Assembly: GCF_017743735.1 (NCBI RefSeq)
Contig: NZ_JAGHRO010000015.1
Span: 1-39,216, forward strand
Direction: 5' to 3'
Source of the DNA: Shimia sp. R9_2
Lineage (GTDB): Bacteria > Pseudomonadota > Alphaproteobacteria > Rhodobacterales > Rhodobacteraceae
Length of the DNA stretch: 39,216 nt
How positions within the stretch are numbered: position 1 is the first letter of the stretch; every line of letters begins with the position of its first letter. The translations under genes and the position numbers were made by a program. Positions 14,321 to 23,320 of the stretch are shown here, one piece after another. The notes under the pieces were generated by a model. The model did not search any database, was not told the origin of the DNA, and saw only the letters and a list, made by a program, of their open reading frames with translations.

Positions 14321-14343
14321 AAGAGCCGCGTGTTGCGGCTCTT
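14321..14343. terminator. Bidirectional intrinsic terminator
   Basis: AAGAGCCGC (14321-14329) and GCGGCTCTT (14335-14343) form a perfect 9-bp stem with a 5-nt loop. It begins two bases after the AraC stop. On the minus strand the stem is followed by a run of five T (14322-14318), so it also serves moaA, which ends at 14380. Confidence 0.85.
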
Positions 14344-14379
14344 GGGCTTAGGTGATTTCCGGCAAACAGGATTCGAAGA

Positions 14380-15384
14380 TCAGCCGCCTGTGTGGCTCAT
14401 ATGGCGTGACATCTGACCATCCACCTGTTGGCGGGAATAGTCAAAATCGTGCCCCTTTGGCTTGAGTGCAATTGCAGCACGAATGGCATCTTCGAGCGCC
14501 GCATCGCTTTCACTGCCACGCAACGGAGCGCGCAGGTCAGCCATATCCTCTTGGCCCAGACACATGAAAAGCTGTCCGGTACAGGTGAGACGCACGCGAT
14601 TGCAGCTTTCGCAGAAATTGTGGGTCATGGGCGTGATGAAACCGATTTTTTGTCCAGTCTCTTCCAGTCGCACATAGCGGGCGGGACCACCGGTACGCTC
14701 AGGCAAATCTGTCAGCGTATAGCGCTCGGCCAGTCGCGCCCGCAGATCCTTGAGGGACCAATACTGGTCAAGGCGATCTTCATTGCCCAGATCGCCCATG
14801 GGCATCACTTCGATCCAGGTCATGTCCATGTCGCGCGAGGCGCACCATTCTGCGAGCGTGAACAACTCATCCTCATTGAAGCCTTTGAGCGCCACCGCAT
14901 TGATCTTGATACGCAGGCCCGCATCTTGGGCGGCGTCCAGACCACGCAACACTTGTTGCAAGCGGCCCCAGCGGGTGATGTCGGCAAACTTATCTTCGTC
15001 AATCGTGTCTAGAGAGACATTCACGCGACGCACACCACAGGCATAAAGCTCTTCGGCAAAGCGCTCGAGCTGTGAGCCGTTGGTTGTCAGCGTCAATTCT
15101 TTGAGTGTCCCGCTGTCCAGATGGCGCTTCATGCCTTTAAAGAAGGTCATGATGTCGCGACGCACCAGTGGCTCGCCACCTGTAATCCGCAGCTTTTCAA
15201 CACCCAGCCGAATGAAGGTCGAACACATTCGATCAAGCTCTTCGAGCGTCAGAAGTTCTTTCTTCGGCAGAAAAGTCATGTTTTCCGCCATGCAATAGAC
15301 GCAGCGAAAATCGCAACGGTCGGTCACGGACACACGCAGGTAGTTTACGGCGCGGTGGAACGGATCAATCAAAGGAGCTGTCAT
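14380..15384 (-). CDS. moaA: GTP 3',8-cyclase MoaA (molybdenum cofactor synthesis)
   Basis: A 334-residue radical SAM enzyme that converts GTP to 3',8-cyclo-7,8-dihydro-GTP, the first step of molybdopterin synthesis. The SAM-binding [4Fe-4S] cluster uses Cys24, Cys28 and Cys31 ([15 protein letters not shown]), followed by [12 protein letters not shown]. The second cluster that binds GTP is shown by [12 protein letters not shown] and the Cys of FMCLG (CxxC-x13-C). The C-terminal HTGG tail, needed for activity in studied enzymes, is present. Length is typical. It is convergent with the P450 unit and has no moa or mob neighbours here. Confidence 0.97.
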   Translation of the reverse strand: MTAPLIDPFHRAVNYLRVSVTDRCDFRCVYCMAENMTFLPKKELLTLEELDRMCSTFIRLGVEKLRITGGEPLVRRDIMTFFKGMKRHLDSGTLKELTLTTNGSQLERFAEELYACGVRRVNVSLDTIDEDKFADITRWGRLQQVLRGLDAAQDAGLRIKINAVALKGFNEDELFTLAEWCASRDMDMTWIEVMPMGDLGNEDRLDQYWSLKDLRARLAERYTLTDLPERTGGPARYVRLEETGQKIGFITPMTHNFCESCNRVRLTCTGQLFMCLGQEDMADLRAPLRGSESDAALEDAIRAAIALKPKGHDFDYSRQQVDGQMSRHMSHTGG

Positions 15385-15473
15385 GGGGAGAACGTAGTCA
15401 CGCGGCGCGGGCAGGGCAAGGGCGGCGAAAGTTGTAGAGATGTATTTTCTATACGACTTTGGCGCGCGCCCAA

Positions 15474-16151
15474 TCAGCCAAGGTGTTTGCTGGCTTCTTT
15501 TCTGGCAAATGGCTTCATTTTTTCGCCATGGTTTTCCAGAAATGCACGCACACGCGGTTCATCGTGCTTTGACAGGTCGCGCAGCCACCAAGCCACGGCT
15601 TTCTGGATGAACCACTCTTCATCAGAGACATACTCCGCAGCCCACCCCAAAATACGGTCCCGAGCCTCAAGTTCACCCGGTTTTGGGTTGTTCTGTTTGG
15701 TCCACGGCAGCGTGATCACCAAAGCCGCGCGCCGGGTCCACATATGCTCTGCTTTGGTCCAGCTTTCGACGGTATCTAAGCGTGATGGATCGGCGATGAG
15801 GCGGCGTTGACCTGCCATGCAGGCATGATCGGCAATCGCCCAACTGTCGAAATCCGCGACCCAGCTGCATATGAGCGCCCAGGCACCTTCATCGGGACGC
15901 AGGCGTGCTTGGGTCAGCATTTTGGACGCGACGATACGCGCTTCAAAGATATCGGTTTCCCAAAGGGCCTGCGCCAATGCCACCCGGGTTTCAACCGAGA
16001 GCGTCTGTCGCCAGGTTTTGGCAAGATCATTGAGAGCCGGGTTTGAGATGCCCAGCACGTCCCGTGTCTGCTTGTGGTAGGCTTTCATGCCGTCTGCACG
16101 CCCAGGCTCAACAAGGGCGTGCAGATGTTCAAGGGCGTCTTCGAGCGTCAT
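15474..16151 (-). CDS. AlkD-like DNA alkylation repair protein
   Basis: A 225-residue protein of the AlkD DNA glycosylase family (HEAT-like helical repeats), which removes positively charged alkylated bases such as 3- and 7-methylpurines. Family marks are [13 protein letters not shown], the tract [14 protein letters not shown] with the conserved Asp/Trp residues, [13 protein letters not shown], and [19 protein letters not shown] in the last third. It starts inside the end of glmS (4-bp ATGA overlap), so it is translated from the glmU-glmS transcript. That link of a repair enzyme with amino-sugar synthesis is probably only co-expression. Confidence 0.9.
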   Translation of the reverse strand: MTLEDALEHLHALVEPGRADGMKAYHKQTRDVLGISNPALNDLAKTWRQTLSVETRVALAQALWETDIFEARIVASKMLTQARLRPDEGAWALICSWVADFDSWAIADHACMAGQRRLIADPSRLDTVESWTKAEHMWTRRAALVITLPWTKQNNPKPGELEARDRILGWAAEYVSDEEWFIQKAVAWWLRDLSKHDEPRVRAFLENHGEKMKPFARKEASKHLG

Positions 16152-17971
16152 TCCACAGTCACAGATTTTGCGAGGTTGCGTGGCTGATCGACGTCAGTGC
16201 CTTTTGCAACCGCGGTGTGGTAGGCGAGAAGTTGCGCGGGGATGGCGTAAAGAATGGGAGACAAGACAGGCGAAACCTGCGGCATCTGCAGGGTTTCCCA
16301 AGCCCCCTCGGCGCCTTCTTTCATGCCAGTGGAGTCTGAGATCAGCAGCACCTTTCCAGCGCGCGCCATGACTTCCTGCATGTTGGAGATCGACTTATCA
16401 AACAGCTCGTCATGTGGGGCAAGCACCACCACAGGGACCTGTTTGTCGATCAATGCGATCGGGCCATGTTTCAGCTCGCCGGAGGCATAGGCTTCTGCGT
16501 GGATGTAGCTGATTTCCTTGAGTTTGAGTGCGCCTTCCAGCGCGAGGGGGAACATGCGGCCTCGACCCAAGAACAGAATGTCACGTGCTTCGGCGAGTTT
16601 GCGCGCGACCGCAGCGACCTGTGCCTCACCGCCAAGCGCCTGATTGATCAAGCCCGGTACACCGCGCAGATCGGTCAAATTCTCTGCCAGTTCAGCATCG
16701 TTCAGTTTGCCGCGATCATGGGCTGCCTTCAGCGCGAGCATTAGAAGCACGGTCAATTGGCAGGTGAATGCTTTGGTGGAGGCCACGCCAATCTCGGCAC
16801 CGGCCAGAATAGGGAGTACAAGATCGCTTTCCCGCGCAATCGAGCTCTCTGGGACATTCACGACCGACACAATCTGCTCCGCTTTGCCGGCGCAATATCG
16901 CAGTGCAGCAAGCGTGTCTGCGGTCTCGCCTGACTGAGACACAAACAAAGCAACGGTGCCCTCGGTGACAGGAGGCTCGCGATAGCGGAATTCGGAGGCC
17001 ACATCGACCTCGACTGGTATGCCTGCGACCTGCTCAAACCAGTACTTTGCAGTCAGGCAGGCGTAGTAGGCCGTGCCACAGGCGACCATGGTCAAACGGT
17101 CAATTTTGGTGAAGTCCAGGCCAGCGTCTGGGAGAGAAACGGCCTTGCCGTCTTTGGACAAATAGTGATCGATGGCTTGGCCAAGTACGGTTGGCTGCTC
17201 TGCAATCTCTTTCGCCATGAAGTGTTTGTGCAGACCTTTGTCGACCTGAGCCTGGTCAACATTGATGGTTTTGCGCTCACGCTCAACGATTTCGCCAGCC
17301 TCATCGCGGATCACCAACGATGTTCGGGTCAGGACCGCGCTATCGCCTTCCTCAAGGTACGTGATCTGATCGGTCAGCGGCGCAAGGGCAATTGCGTCGG
17401 AACCGACATACATCTCACCTTTGCCGTACCCAATCGCCAAAGGGGATCCTTTGCGCGCTGCAACGATCAGATCGTCTTGACCTTCAAACAGAAAGGCGAG
17501 GGCAAAAGCACCATCCAGACGTGACAGTGTTTTTAAAGCCGCATCAACGGGCTGCATACCGGAGCTGATGTAGCTTTGCGTCAAAAGCGCAACGGTTTCT
17601 GTGTCGGTCTCGGTGACGAACGAAAACCCGTCTTGAGCCAACTCTTCACGCAATTCACGGAAGTTTTCGATGATGCCATTGTGGACAACGGCCACGGGAC
17701 CCGCGCGATGCGGGTGCGCGTTGGTGACGGAAGGCGCACCGTGGGTCGCCCATCGGGTGTGGCCGATCCCGGATTTGCCTCTGAGAGGTTCGTGGACCAG
17801 CAAATCAGAGAGATTTACCAACTTTCCCACGGCACGGCGACGTTCCAGTGCGCCGTCATTCACGGTCGCAATTCCCGCGCTGTCATAGCCGCGATATTCG
17901 AGCCGTTTCAGCGCTTCAACAAGGATGGGCGCTGCCTCGTGGTTTCCGAGGACACCAACAATTCCACACAT
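16148..17971 (-). CDS. glmS: Glutamine-fructose-6-phosphate aminotransferase
   Basis: A 607-residue cytosolic enzyme that makes glucosamine-6-phosphate from fructose-6-phosphate and glutamine, the entry to UDP-GlcNAc. It begins MCGIVGVLG, where Cys2 is the N-terminal nucleophile of the glutaminase domain (to ~residue 230). Two SIS domains follow with VACGTAYYACL, SQSGETADT and EIGVASTKAF. The C-terminus [11 protein letters not shown] is the standard end. Its ATG overlaps the glmU stop (TAATG) and its stop overlaps the AlkD-like start (ATGA), a tightly coupled operon. No glmS ribozyme is present. Confidence 0.98.
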   Translation of the reverse strand: MCGIVGVLGNHEAAPILVEALKRLEYRGYDSAGIATVNDGALERRRAVGKLVNLSDLLVHEPLRGKSGIGHTRWATHGAPSVTNAHPHRAGPVAVVHNGIIENFRELREELAQDGFSFVTETDTETVALLTQSYISSGMQPVDAALKTLSRLDGAFALAFLFEGQDDLIVAARKGSPLAIGYGKGEMYVGSDAIALAPLTDQITYLEEGDSAVLTRTSLVIRDEAGEIVERERKTINVDQAQVDKGLHKHFMAKEIAEQPTVLGQAIDHYLSKDGKAVSLPDAGLDFTKIDRLTMVACGTAYYACLTAKYWFEQVAGIPVEVDVASEFRYREPPVTEGTVALFVSQSGETADTLAALRYCAGKAEQIVSVVNVPESSIARESDLVLPILAGAEIGVASTKAFTCQLTVLLMLALKAAHDRGKLNDAELAENLTDLRGVPGLINQALGGEAQVAAVARKLAEARDILFLGRGRMFPLALEGALKLKEISYIHAEAYASGELKHGPIALIDKQVPVVVLAPHDELFDKSISNMQEVMARAGKVLLISDSTGMKEGAEGAWETLQMPQVSPVLSPILYAIPAQLLAYHTAVAKGTDVDQPRNLAKSVTVE

Positions 17972-19326
17972 TATTTGGTCTCCGAGATTTGTTTTTGTTT
18001 TTTTTTCTTTAATAAATCGAACAATTTTCGCGCTACGCCGGGTTTATTGACCTGATCGGCGCGCGACAGGGCCAAATCCGTGGCGGGAACGTTCTTGATG
18101 ATCACCGACCCCGATCCCGTCATCGCCTCGTCACCAACAGTGACCGGCGCAACCAGCATCGTGTTGGAGCCGATGAACACCCGGTCTCCGATGGTGGTGC
18201 GGTGTTTCATCACCCCATCGTAGTTGCAGGTGATCGTACCGGCACCGATATTGGTTCCGCTCCCCAGCGTGGCGTCGCCGATGTAGGACAGATGATTGAC
18301 CTTGGTGCCTTCGCCAACTTCGGCGTTTTTGATTTCCACAAAGTTACCAATGTGCACGTTTTCAGACAGCTCAGCTCCGGGGCGCAGGCGTGCGTAGGGG
18401 CCAACGGTTGCACCGCGGGAAACATGGCAGCCCTCAAGGTGAGAAAACGCTCGGATGCGCGTGCCGCTTTCCACCGTCACATGGGGCCCAAAATAGACGT
18501 TGGGCTCAATCACGGTGTCCCTGCCAATCACAGTGTCAAAGGACAGCATGACGGTCTCTGGCTGTTGCAATGTGACACCAAGGTCCAGCAGCTCGGCGCG
18601 GGCATTTTTTTGGAAAATGCCTTCGGCTTCGGCAAGGTGCGCGCGGGAGTTGATGCCTAGTGTCTCGGCCTCGTCACAGGACACAGCCGTAACGTTCAGC
18701 CCTTTTTCGCGCGCCAGCCCCACGATGTCAGTGAGGTAGTATTCACCCTGCGCGTTGTCTGACGAAATAGCGCTGATCAAATCAAAGAGCGTCTTGCTCT
18801 CAACCAGCATCACGCCTGAATTGCAGAAAGTGACGGCCCGCTCATCTGCTGAAGCATCTGCAAATTCGACGATCCGCTCAAGCTGATCGCCATTCATAAT
18901 CAGGCGGCCGTATTTTCCGGGATCTGCAGCGTCAAAGCCAAGCACCACGACCGCGTTCTGCTCTTTTGCTGCGACCATGTTCTCAAGGGTTTCAGCGCGT
19001 ACAAATGGGGTGTCCCCGAAGAGGACAATCACATCACCATCAAAATTAGCGAGCGCCTCTCGGCACATGTCCACTGCGTGGGCTGTACCTTTTTGCTCTT
19101 CTTGCAAAACCACTTCGGCGTCAGGATCAAAATCAGAAACTTCTTTCGCGACAAGCTCGCCACCATGGCCTGCCACAACCAGCGTTTTTTCCGGAGACAA
19201 AGCTTGGCCGGCCTGCATCGCATGGATCAGCATCGGGGCGTTCGCAATCGGGTGCAGCACCTTGGGCAGGTCCGAATTCATCCGTGTGCCTTTGCCCGCG
19301 GCAAGGATGATGAGGGCTATGCTCAT
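17971..19326 (-). CDS. glmU: Bifunctional UDP-N-acetylglucosamine pyrophosphorylase / glucosamine-1-P acetyltransferase
   Basis: A 451-residue enzyme doing the last two steps to UDP-GlcNAc. The N-terminal uridyltransferase has LAAGKGTRMNSDLPKVLHPI, FGDTPFV and GEYYLTDIV. The C-terminal left-handed beta helix (hexapeptide repeats from ~residue 250) has the acetyl-CoA region with NHLSYIGDA and CNYDGVMKHRT. The last residues are very lysine-rich (LLKKKKQKQ) and encoded by a tract with nine A in a row (minus strand, near 18000), a possible slippage site. It is first in the glmU-glmS-AlkD operon; the promoter should lie in 19327-19460, shared with the divergent gph gene. Confidence 0.98.
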   Translation of the reverse strand: MSIALIILAAGKGTRMNSDLPKVLHPIANAPMLIHAMQAGQALSPEKTLVVAGHGGELVAKEVSDFDPDAEVVLQEEQKGTAHAVDMCREALANFDGDVIVLFGDTPFVRAETLENMVAAKEQNAVVVLGFDAADPGKYGRLIMNGDQLERIVEFADASADERAVTFCNSGVMLVESKTLFDLISAISSDNAQGEYYLTDIVGLAREKGLNVTAVSCDEAETLGINSRAHLAEAEGIFQKNARAELLDLGVTLQQPETVMLSFDTVIGRDTVIEPNVYFGPHVTVESGTRIRAFSHLEGCHVSRGATVGPYARLRPGAELSENVHIGNFVEIKNAEVGEGTKVNHLSYIGDATLGSGTNIGAGTITCNYDGVMKHRTTIGDRVFIGSNTMLVAPVTVGDEAMTGSGSVIIKNVPATDLALSRADQVNKPGVARKLFDLLKKKKQKQISETK

Positions 19327-19460
19327 TTGTTTTCTCTTTGTATTTCGGTTGTGCCCGTTTTATCGGAGTGCAGGAAGGGTGCAAGGCCGACAAGCTTCAA
19401 TTCAGGTTGCGCCTTGTAACAGCCGTGGGCGGGAACTCGCGCATTTTAAGGGATAAGCGG

Positions 19461-20135
19461 ATGAAAACAGTGGTTTTTGATCTGGATGGAACTCTGGCGG
19501 ACACAAGTGGGGATCTGATTGCAGCGGCCAACCATTGTTTTCGGAACATGGGGTATGGCGACCTTTTAAGCGTTGAACGGGATGCAGGCGTTGCTTTGCG
19601 CGGTGGGCGGCGGATGCTCACAGAAGGTCTCACACGTATGGGCGCGATGAATGAGGCGACGATAGATCGCTATTATCCAGTTCTGCTTGAGGCTTACGGT
19701 GGCGCTATTGCCGAGCACACCGTGCTTTATGATGGTGCGATGGAGGCGGTGGAGCAGTTGAAAACGCTTGGCTATGGCGTAGGCATTTGCACCAACAAGC
19801 CTGAAGCGCTGGCCCAACAGCTCTTGATCGCGCTAGGCGTGCGCGAGGCCTTTGGGGCCTTGGTCGGAGCAGATACATTGCCTGTGCGCAAACCTGATCC
19901 CGCACCTTTGATCGAAACCGCGCGCCGTTTGGGAGGCGATCCGGCAAAAACGCTCCTGGTTGGCGACAGCGATACAGACCGCAATACAGCCAAGGCAGCT
20001 CGCGTGCCGAGCGTGTTGGTGACCTTTGGACCCAGTGGAGAGGATATGGCGGCGCTCGACCCTGAGGCGCTGCTGCATGACTACGCTTCATTGCCGCAGG
20101 TGGTGGATACTCTGCTGGCAGATCCCGTCAGTTGA
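19461..20135 (+). CDS. gph: Phosphoglycolate phosphatase-type HAD hydrolase
   Basis: A 224-residue HAD-superfamily phosphatase. Motif I is VVFDLDGTLADTS at the N-terminus (nucleophile Asp8). Motif II is in the GICTNKPEAL stretch, motif III is the Lys of VRKPDPAPL, and motif IV is LLVGDSDTDRNTAKAA. Members clear 2-phosphoglycolate made during DNA end repair or photorespiration-like side reactions; related sugar phosphatases look alike, so the substrate is probable but not certain. The ATG at 19461 has AAGGGAT upstream. The longer frame from 19338 reaches into the divergent promoter and is rejected. The aminotransferase gene follows 58 bp later. Confidence 0.88.
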   Translation: MKTVVFDLDGTLADTSGDLIAAANHCFRNMGYGDLLSVERDAGVALRGGRRMLTEGLTRMGAMNEATIDRYYPVLLEAYGGAIAEHTVLYDGAMEAVEQLKTLGYGVGICTNKPEALAQQLLIALGVREAFGALVGADTLPVRKPDPAPLIETARRLGGDPAKTLLVGDSDTDRNTAKAARVPSVLVTFGPSGEDMAALDPEALLHDYASLPQVVDTLLADPVS

Positions 20136-20193
20136 TTGCGGCGGCATCCGATCTCTCGTAATGCTTATGCAGCGCTAATTCATTGAGGCCCCA

Positions 20194-21387
20194 ATGAGCG
20201 AAGTTTTTACCGGCAATTTCACCCAGCAGGAACCCATCTCTGAGGAGGCGATTGCCGCTGCCGTAGAAGTTATGCGGACGGGGCGTCTGCATCGCTACAA
20301 CCTGACCGAAGGGGAGGTGGGCGAAGTCTCTTTGTTGGAGCAGGAATTTGCACAGAGTGTGGGCGCGAAATACTGTCTCGCGGTGGCCTCGGGTGGCTAT
20401 GCGATGGGTTGCGCCTTGCGGGCAATGGGCGTTGGCGCAGGGGACAAAGTGCTGACGAATGCCTTCACGCTGGCTCCGGTTCCCGGTGCGATTGCGAGCG
20501 TGGGCGCTGTGCCGGTGTTTGTGGGTGTGACCGAAGGCTTGGTGATTGATCTCGACGATCTGGAAGCCAAGGCGGATCAGGCGGACGTGCTGATGCTTTC
20601 GCATATGCGGGGGCATATCTGCGACATGGATGCGCTGATGGCGATTTGCGCCCAACACGGCATTCGTGTCGTCGAAGATTGCGCCCACACAATGGGCGGC
20701 AGCTGGCGCGGCATCCCGTCTGGCCGGTTTGGGGCGATGGCGTGTTATTCCACGCAGACCTACAAGCATATGAATTCGGGCGAGGGCGGCTTTCTGATCA
20801 GTGATGATGCGGAGCTCATGGCGCGGGCGACCATCTTGTCCGGTAGCTACATGCTCTATGGTCGCAATGGAGCCGTGCCCGAGGCCGAGGTCTTCGAAGG
20901 CGTGAAGTATGACACGCCAAATGTGTCCGGCCGTATGGATCACCTGCGCGCCGCTATCCTGCGTCCGCAACTGCGCAAGCTTTCTGACAGCGTCGCGGCC
21001 TGGAATGCGCGGCACGATGTGATCTTGGATGGGCTGCGCGATACGCTCGGGCTGACTGTTGTGGAGCGGCCTGAAGGCGAAGGCTACGTGGGCAGCTCGA
21101 TCCAGTTTCTGCTACTGGATTGGTCGGTTGAGAAGATCAACGAAGTGCTGAAGCGCTGTGGTGCGCGCGGTGTGGAGTTGAAGTGGTTTGGTGGCGCTGA
21201 GCCCGTGGCCTTCACGTCCCGTTACGACAGTTGGCGCTATGCCCCGAGCGTGCCGATGCCGAAATCTGACCGGATCTTGAAGGGCATTGTGGATATGCGT
21301 ATCCCGCTGACGTTTTCTCTTGAGGATTGCGCGCTGATTGCGCGGATCATCAAGGCAGAAGTCGGCGCAGTGTTTCAATCTGGCTGA
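20194..21387 (+). CDS. DegT/DnrJ/EryC1/StrS-family aminotransferase
   Basis: A 397-residue PLP enzyme of the sugar-aminotransferase type (fold type I). Key regions are AVASGGYAMGCALRAMG for cofactor phosphate binding, VVEDCAHTMGG with the Asp that contacts the PLP ring nitrogen, and STQTYKHMNSGEGGFL, in which Lys191 should form the Schiff base. The family transfers an amino group to nucleotide-linked keto sugars, but stand-alone members of unknown substrate are common. No sugar-nucleotide synthesis genes are adjacent, so the substrate is open. GAGG five bases before the ATG supports the start. It is probably co-transcribed with gph. Confidence 0.93.
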   Translation: MSEVFTGNFTQQEPISEEAIAAAVEVMRTGRLHRYNLTEGEVGEVSLLEQEFAQSVGAKYCLAVASGGYAMGCALRAMGVGAGDKVLTNAFTLAPVPGAIASVGAVPVFVGVTEGLVIDLDDLEAKADQADVLMLSHMRGHICDMDALMAICAQHGIRVVEDCAHTMGGSWRGIPSGRFGAMACYSTQTYKHMNSGEGGFLISDDAELMARATILSGSYMLYGRNGAVPEAEVFEGVKYDTPNVSGRMDHLRAAILRPQLRKLSDSVAAWNARHDVILDGLRDTLGLTVVERPEGEGYVGSSIQFLLLDWSVEKINEVLKRCGARGVELKWFGGAEPVAFTSRYDSWRYAPSVPMPKSDRILKGIVDMRIPLTFSLEDCALIARIIKAEVGAVFQSG

Positions 21388-21399
21388 TTGGTGTCGCTT

Positions 21400-21424
21400 G
21401 AGCGCGAGGATAGTTCCCGCGCTC
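21400..21424. terminator. Hairpin between convergent aminotransferase and arsC-like genes
   Basis: GAGCGCG (21400-21406) pairs with CGCGCTC (21418-21424), with a few extra pairs inside the loop. It sits 13 bp past the aminotransferase stop in the 69-bp convergent gap. There is no clear T-run, so the role as terminator rests on position. Confidence 0.4.
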
Positions 21425-21456
21425 TCAAAGTGCTTGAGCGCAGCTATCGCAGCAGC

Positions 21457-21795
21457 TTAGAGGATTTCCAGAACCGCTTCCGGAGGCCGTCCGATGGCGG
21501 CTTTGTAATCTTTAAGCACAATCGGGCGTTCAATCAGGATCGGGTTTTCCGCCATAGCCGCGCGCAATTTGGCGTCGTCGTCAGACTTGCTCAGGCCAAG
21601 TTCCGCAAAGCGCTTTTCCTTGGTGCGCATCATGTCGACGGCTTTGACGCCCAAGAGTTTCTGAACCTCGGCAAGCTCTTCCGCGCTGGGCGCGTCTTCG
21701 AGATAACGACGCACAGTGACGTCGCCTTTTTCTTCAACAAGAGCCAGAGTTTGGCGTGATTTAGAGCAGCGCGGGTTGTGCCAAATGGTGATCAC
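21457..21795 (-). CDS. ArsC/YffB-family arsenate reductase-like protein
   Basis: A 112-residue thioredoxin-fold protein. The N-terminal catalytic motif NPRCSKSRQ supplies Cys10, and the three arginines that bind arsenate in glutaredoxin-linked ArsC appear in MMRTKE, IERPIV and GRPPE. It could reduce arsenate with glutathione. No arsenite exporter or ArsR is nearby, so a general redox role is also possible. The start is GTG at 21795, overlapping the end of pyrD by 4 bp, and the gene is last in a coupled three-gene operon. Confidence 0.9.
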   Translation of the reverse strand: MITIWHNPRCSKSRQTLALVEEKGDVTVRRYLEDAPSAEELAEVQKLLGVKAVDMMRTKEKRFAELGLSKSDDDAKLRAAMAENPILIERPIVLKDYKAAIGRPPEAVLEIL

Positions 21796-22859
21796 AGCCA
21801 GTCCTTTCGTTTGCTTCCAACAGCTTCTGCGACATTTGCAAAACCGTCGCGTTCCAGCAAGCTGTCCAACTCTCGCACGATGGTCTCTGCAAGTGAGAAC
21901 CCGCCGTAGACAAGCGCTGTATAAAGTTGCACCGCAGAAGCACCTGCGCAGATCTTGGCATAGGCCTGTTCTGCAGATCCAATTCCACCGACCCCGATGA
22001 GTGGCAGAGCGCCGTCCGTCAACGCGGACAAACGCGCCAGCACACGGGTCGATTTCTCAAAGAGCGGCGCACCTGAGAGACCGCCAGCCTCGCCCTTGTG
22101 AGCGCTGGCCAGGCCATCACGGTCGAGAGTTGTGTTTGTCGTGATGACCGCGTCCACGCCAGTTTCCTGAGCCACCTCTGCGATCTCACCAATTTCTGCA
22201 TCAGTGAGATCCGGTGCGATTTTCAGGAAAACCGGGATTTTGCGGTTCAGGGTGTCGCGGGTCTGCATGACGCCGCTCAGAAGGGCGGAAAGCGCGGCCT
22301 TGCCTTGCAAATCACGCAGCTTTTCAGTGTTGGGCGAGCTGACATTGACCGTTGCGAAGTCCAAGTGCGCGCCACAATGTGCCAGCACGCGGGCAAAATC
22401 CTCGGCGCGGTTTTCGCTGTCTTTGTTGGCGCCGAGGTTGAGGCCAATCACGGCATCTTTCGGACGCTGTGCCAGGCGCGCGCCGATGGCCTCCATACCG
22501 TCGTTGTTAAAGCCAAAGCGGTTGATGGCGGCTTGATCTTCGGTCAGGCGAAACAAGCGCGGTTTGGGATTTCCTGGCTGAGGTCGAGGCGTTGCTGCGC
22601 CGACCTCGACAAAACCAAACCCCGATTTGGCAAGGCCAAAAAGCGCGGTGGCATTTTTGTCAAATCCGGCAGCAAGACCAACGGGATTGGGTAGATCAAG
22701 GCCCGCGAAAGTGGTGCGCAGGCGCGGTGAGGTGATTTGCCCAGGCGCATTGGCGAGGCCCATTTGAATGGCGCGGATCGCCAGACCATGGGAGGTTTCC
22801 GGATCAATGCTGCGCAAGGCTTTCATGCCCAGCGTTTCAAGAAGACGGCCACCGCTCAT
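21792..22859 (-). CDS. pyrD: Dihydroorotate dehydrogenase (quinone), class 2
   Basis: A 355-residue FMN enzyme oxidising dihydroorotate to orotate with quinone in pyrimidine synthesis. The class 2 mark is the N-terminal helical extension (residues 1-45) for membrane and quinone contact. The FMN barrel shows [33 protein letters not shown] with the catalytic Ser region, KIAPDL, and [15 protein letters not shown]. The ATG at 22859 overlaps the stop of the DUF952 gene (ATGA), which fixes the start; the open frame further upstream is inside that gene. The arsC-like gene overlaps its end. Confidence 0.97.
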   Translation of the reverse strand: MSGGRLLETLGMKALRSIDPETSHGLAIRAIQMGLANAPGQITSPRLRTTFAGLDLPNPVGLAAGFDKNATALFGLAKSGFGFVEVGAATPRPQPGNPKPRLFRLTEDQAAINRFGFNNDGMEAIGARLAQRPKDAVIGLNLGANKDSENRAEDFARVLAHCGAHLDFATVNVSSPNTEKLRDLQGKAALSALLSGVMQTRDTLNRKIPVFLKIAPDLTDAEIGEIAEVAQETGVDAVITTNTTLDRDGLASAHKGEAGGLSGAPLFEKSTRVLARLSALTDGALPLIGVGGIGSAEQAYAKICAGASAVQLYTALVYGGFSLAETIVRELDSLLERDGFANVAEAVGSKRKDWL

Positions 22860-23197
22860 GTGATCAATCCTGCCGGAAACTGATGCGCGCCATCGACGAG
22901 TGGCAGGGGCTGTGCCCAGAGGACATCTGAAAGCGCGAAAGCCCGGTAGAGATGCGGGAAGAGGGCGCCGCCGCGAGAGACCTCCCACTTCAGATCCTCC
23001 CCAAGGGTGTCAGCCTCAACTGCAAGCAGAAACAGGTTTTCCTCTCCGGCGAAGTGTTTGGCGGCGGTTTCCGCAGCCTGTTCCGCTGTCGAGAAATGGA
23101 CAAAGCCATCTGCAATATCCACGGGTGCGCCTGCCGTTTGGCCCTCGGCGCGCAGAGTGGCCCATTCCTCGGCCCGAAAAATCTTGAAAATAAGCAT
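22856..23197 (-). CDS. DUF952 family protein
   Basis: A 113-residue small cytosolic protein. It has the conserved DUF952 pattern: [17 protein letters not shown] at the start, [22 protein letters not shown] with the invariant [24 protein letters not shown], and the short C-terminal LPLVDG. Structures show an ADP-ribosyltransferase-like fold, but activity is unproven. It heads the operon and overlaps pyrD. The ATG at 23197 gives the family's usual N-terminus. A much longer open frame covering the same strand out to 24580 is antisense to the 5'-nucleotidase gene and is not coding. Confidence 0.92.
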   Translation of the reverse strand: MLIFKIFRAEEWATLRAEGQTAGAPVDIADGFVHFSTAEQAAETAAKHFAGEENLFLLAVEADTLGEDLKWEVSRGGALFPHLYRAFALSDVLWAQPLPLVDGAHQFPAGLIT

Positions 23198-23255
23198 GGC
23201 TTGCTCATGCAACGGGCGGGGCGCAAGGTCAAGCTGTACAGCTTTTGTTAAACCT

Positions 23256-23282
23256 TTGACATGCGCGTCATTTAAGCGGCAC
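23256..23282 (+). promoter_or_regulatory. Candidate promoter region with weak PHO-box-like repeats
   Basis: Upstream of the 5'-nucleotidase gene is TTGACA (23256-23261), followed by GCGTCAT-TTAA-GCGGCAC (23265-23282). The spacing of two 7-mers by four bases is like a PHO box (CTGTCAT-N4-CTGTCAC) but the match is partial. Such phosphatases are often PhoB-controlled. A -10 element is not clear. Confidence 0.3.
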
Positions 23283-23320
23283 GATATTGACTGAATGATA
23301 AAAACGAGAAGGGATTCTCC

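Noticed and set aside
16140..19326. glmS ribozyme or riboswitch
   Set aside because: glmS begins inside the glmU stop, leaving no leader for such an element.
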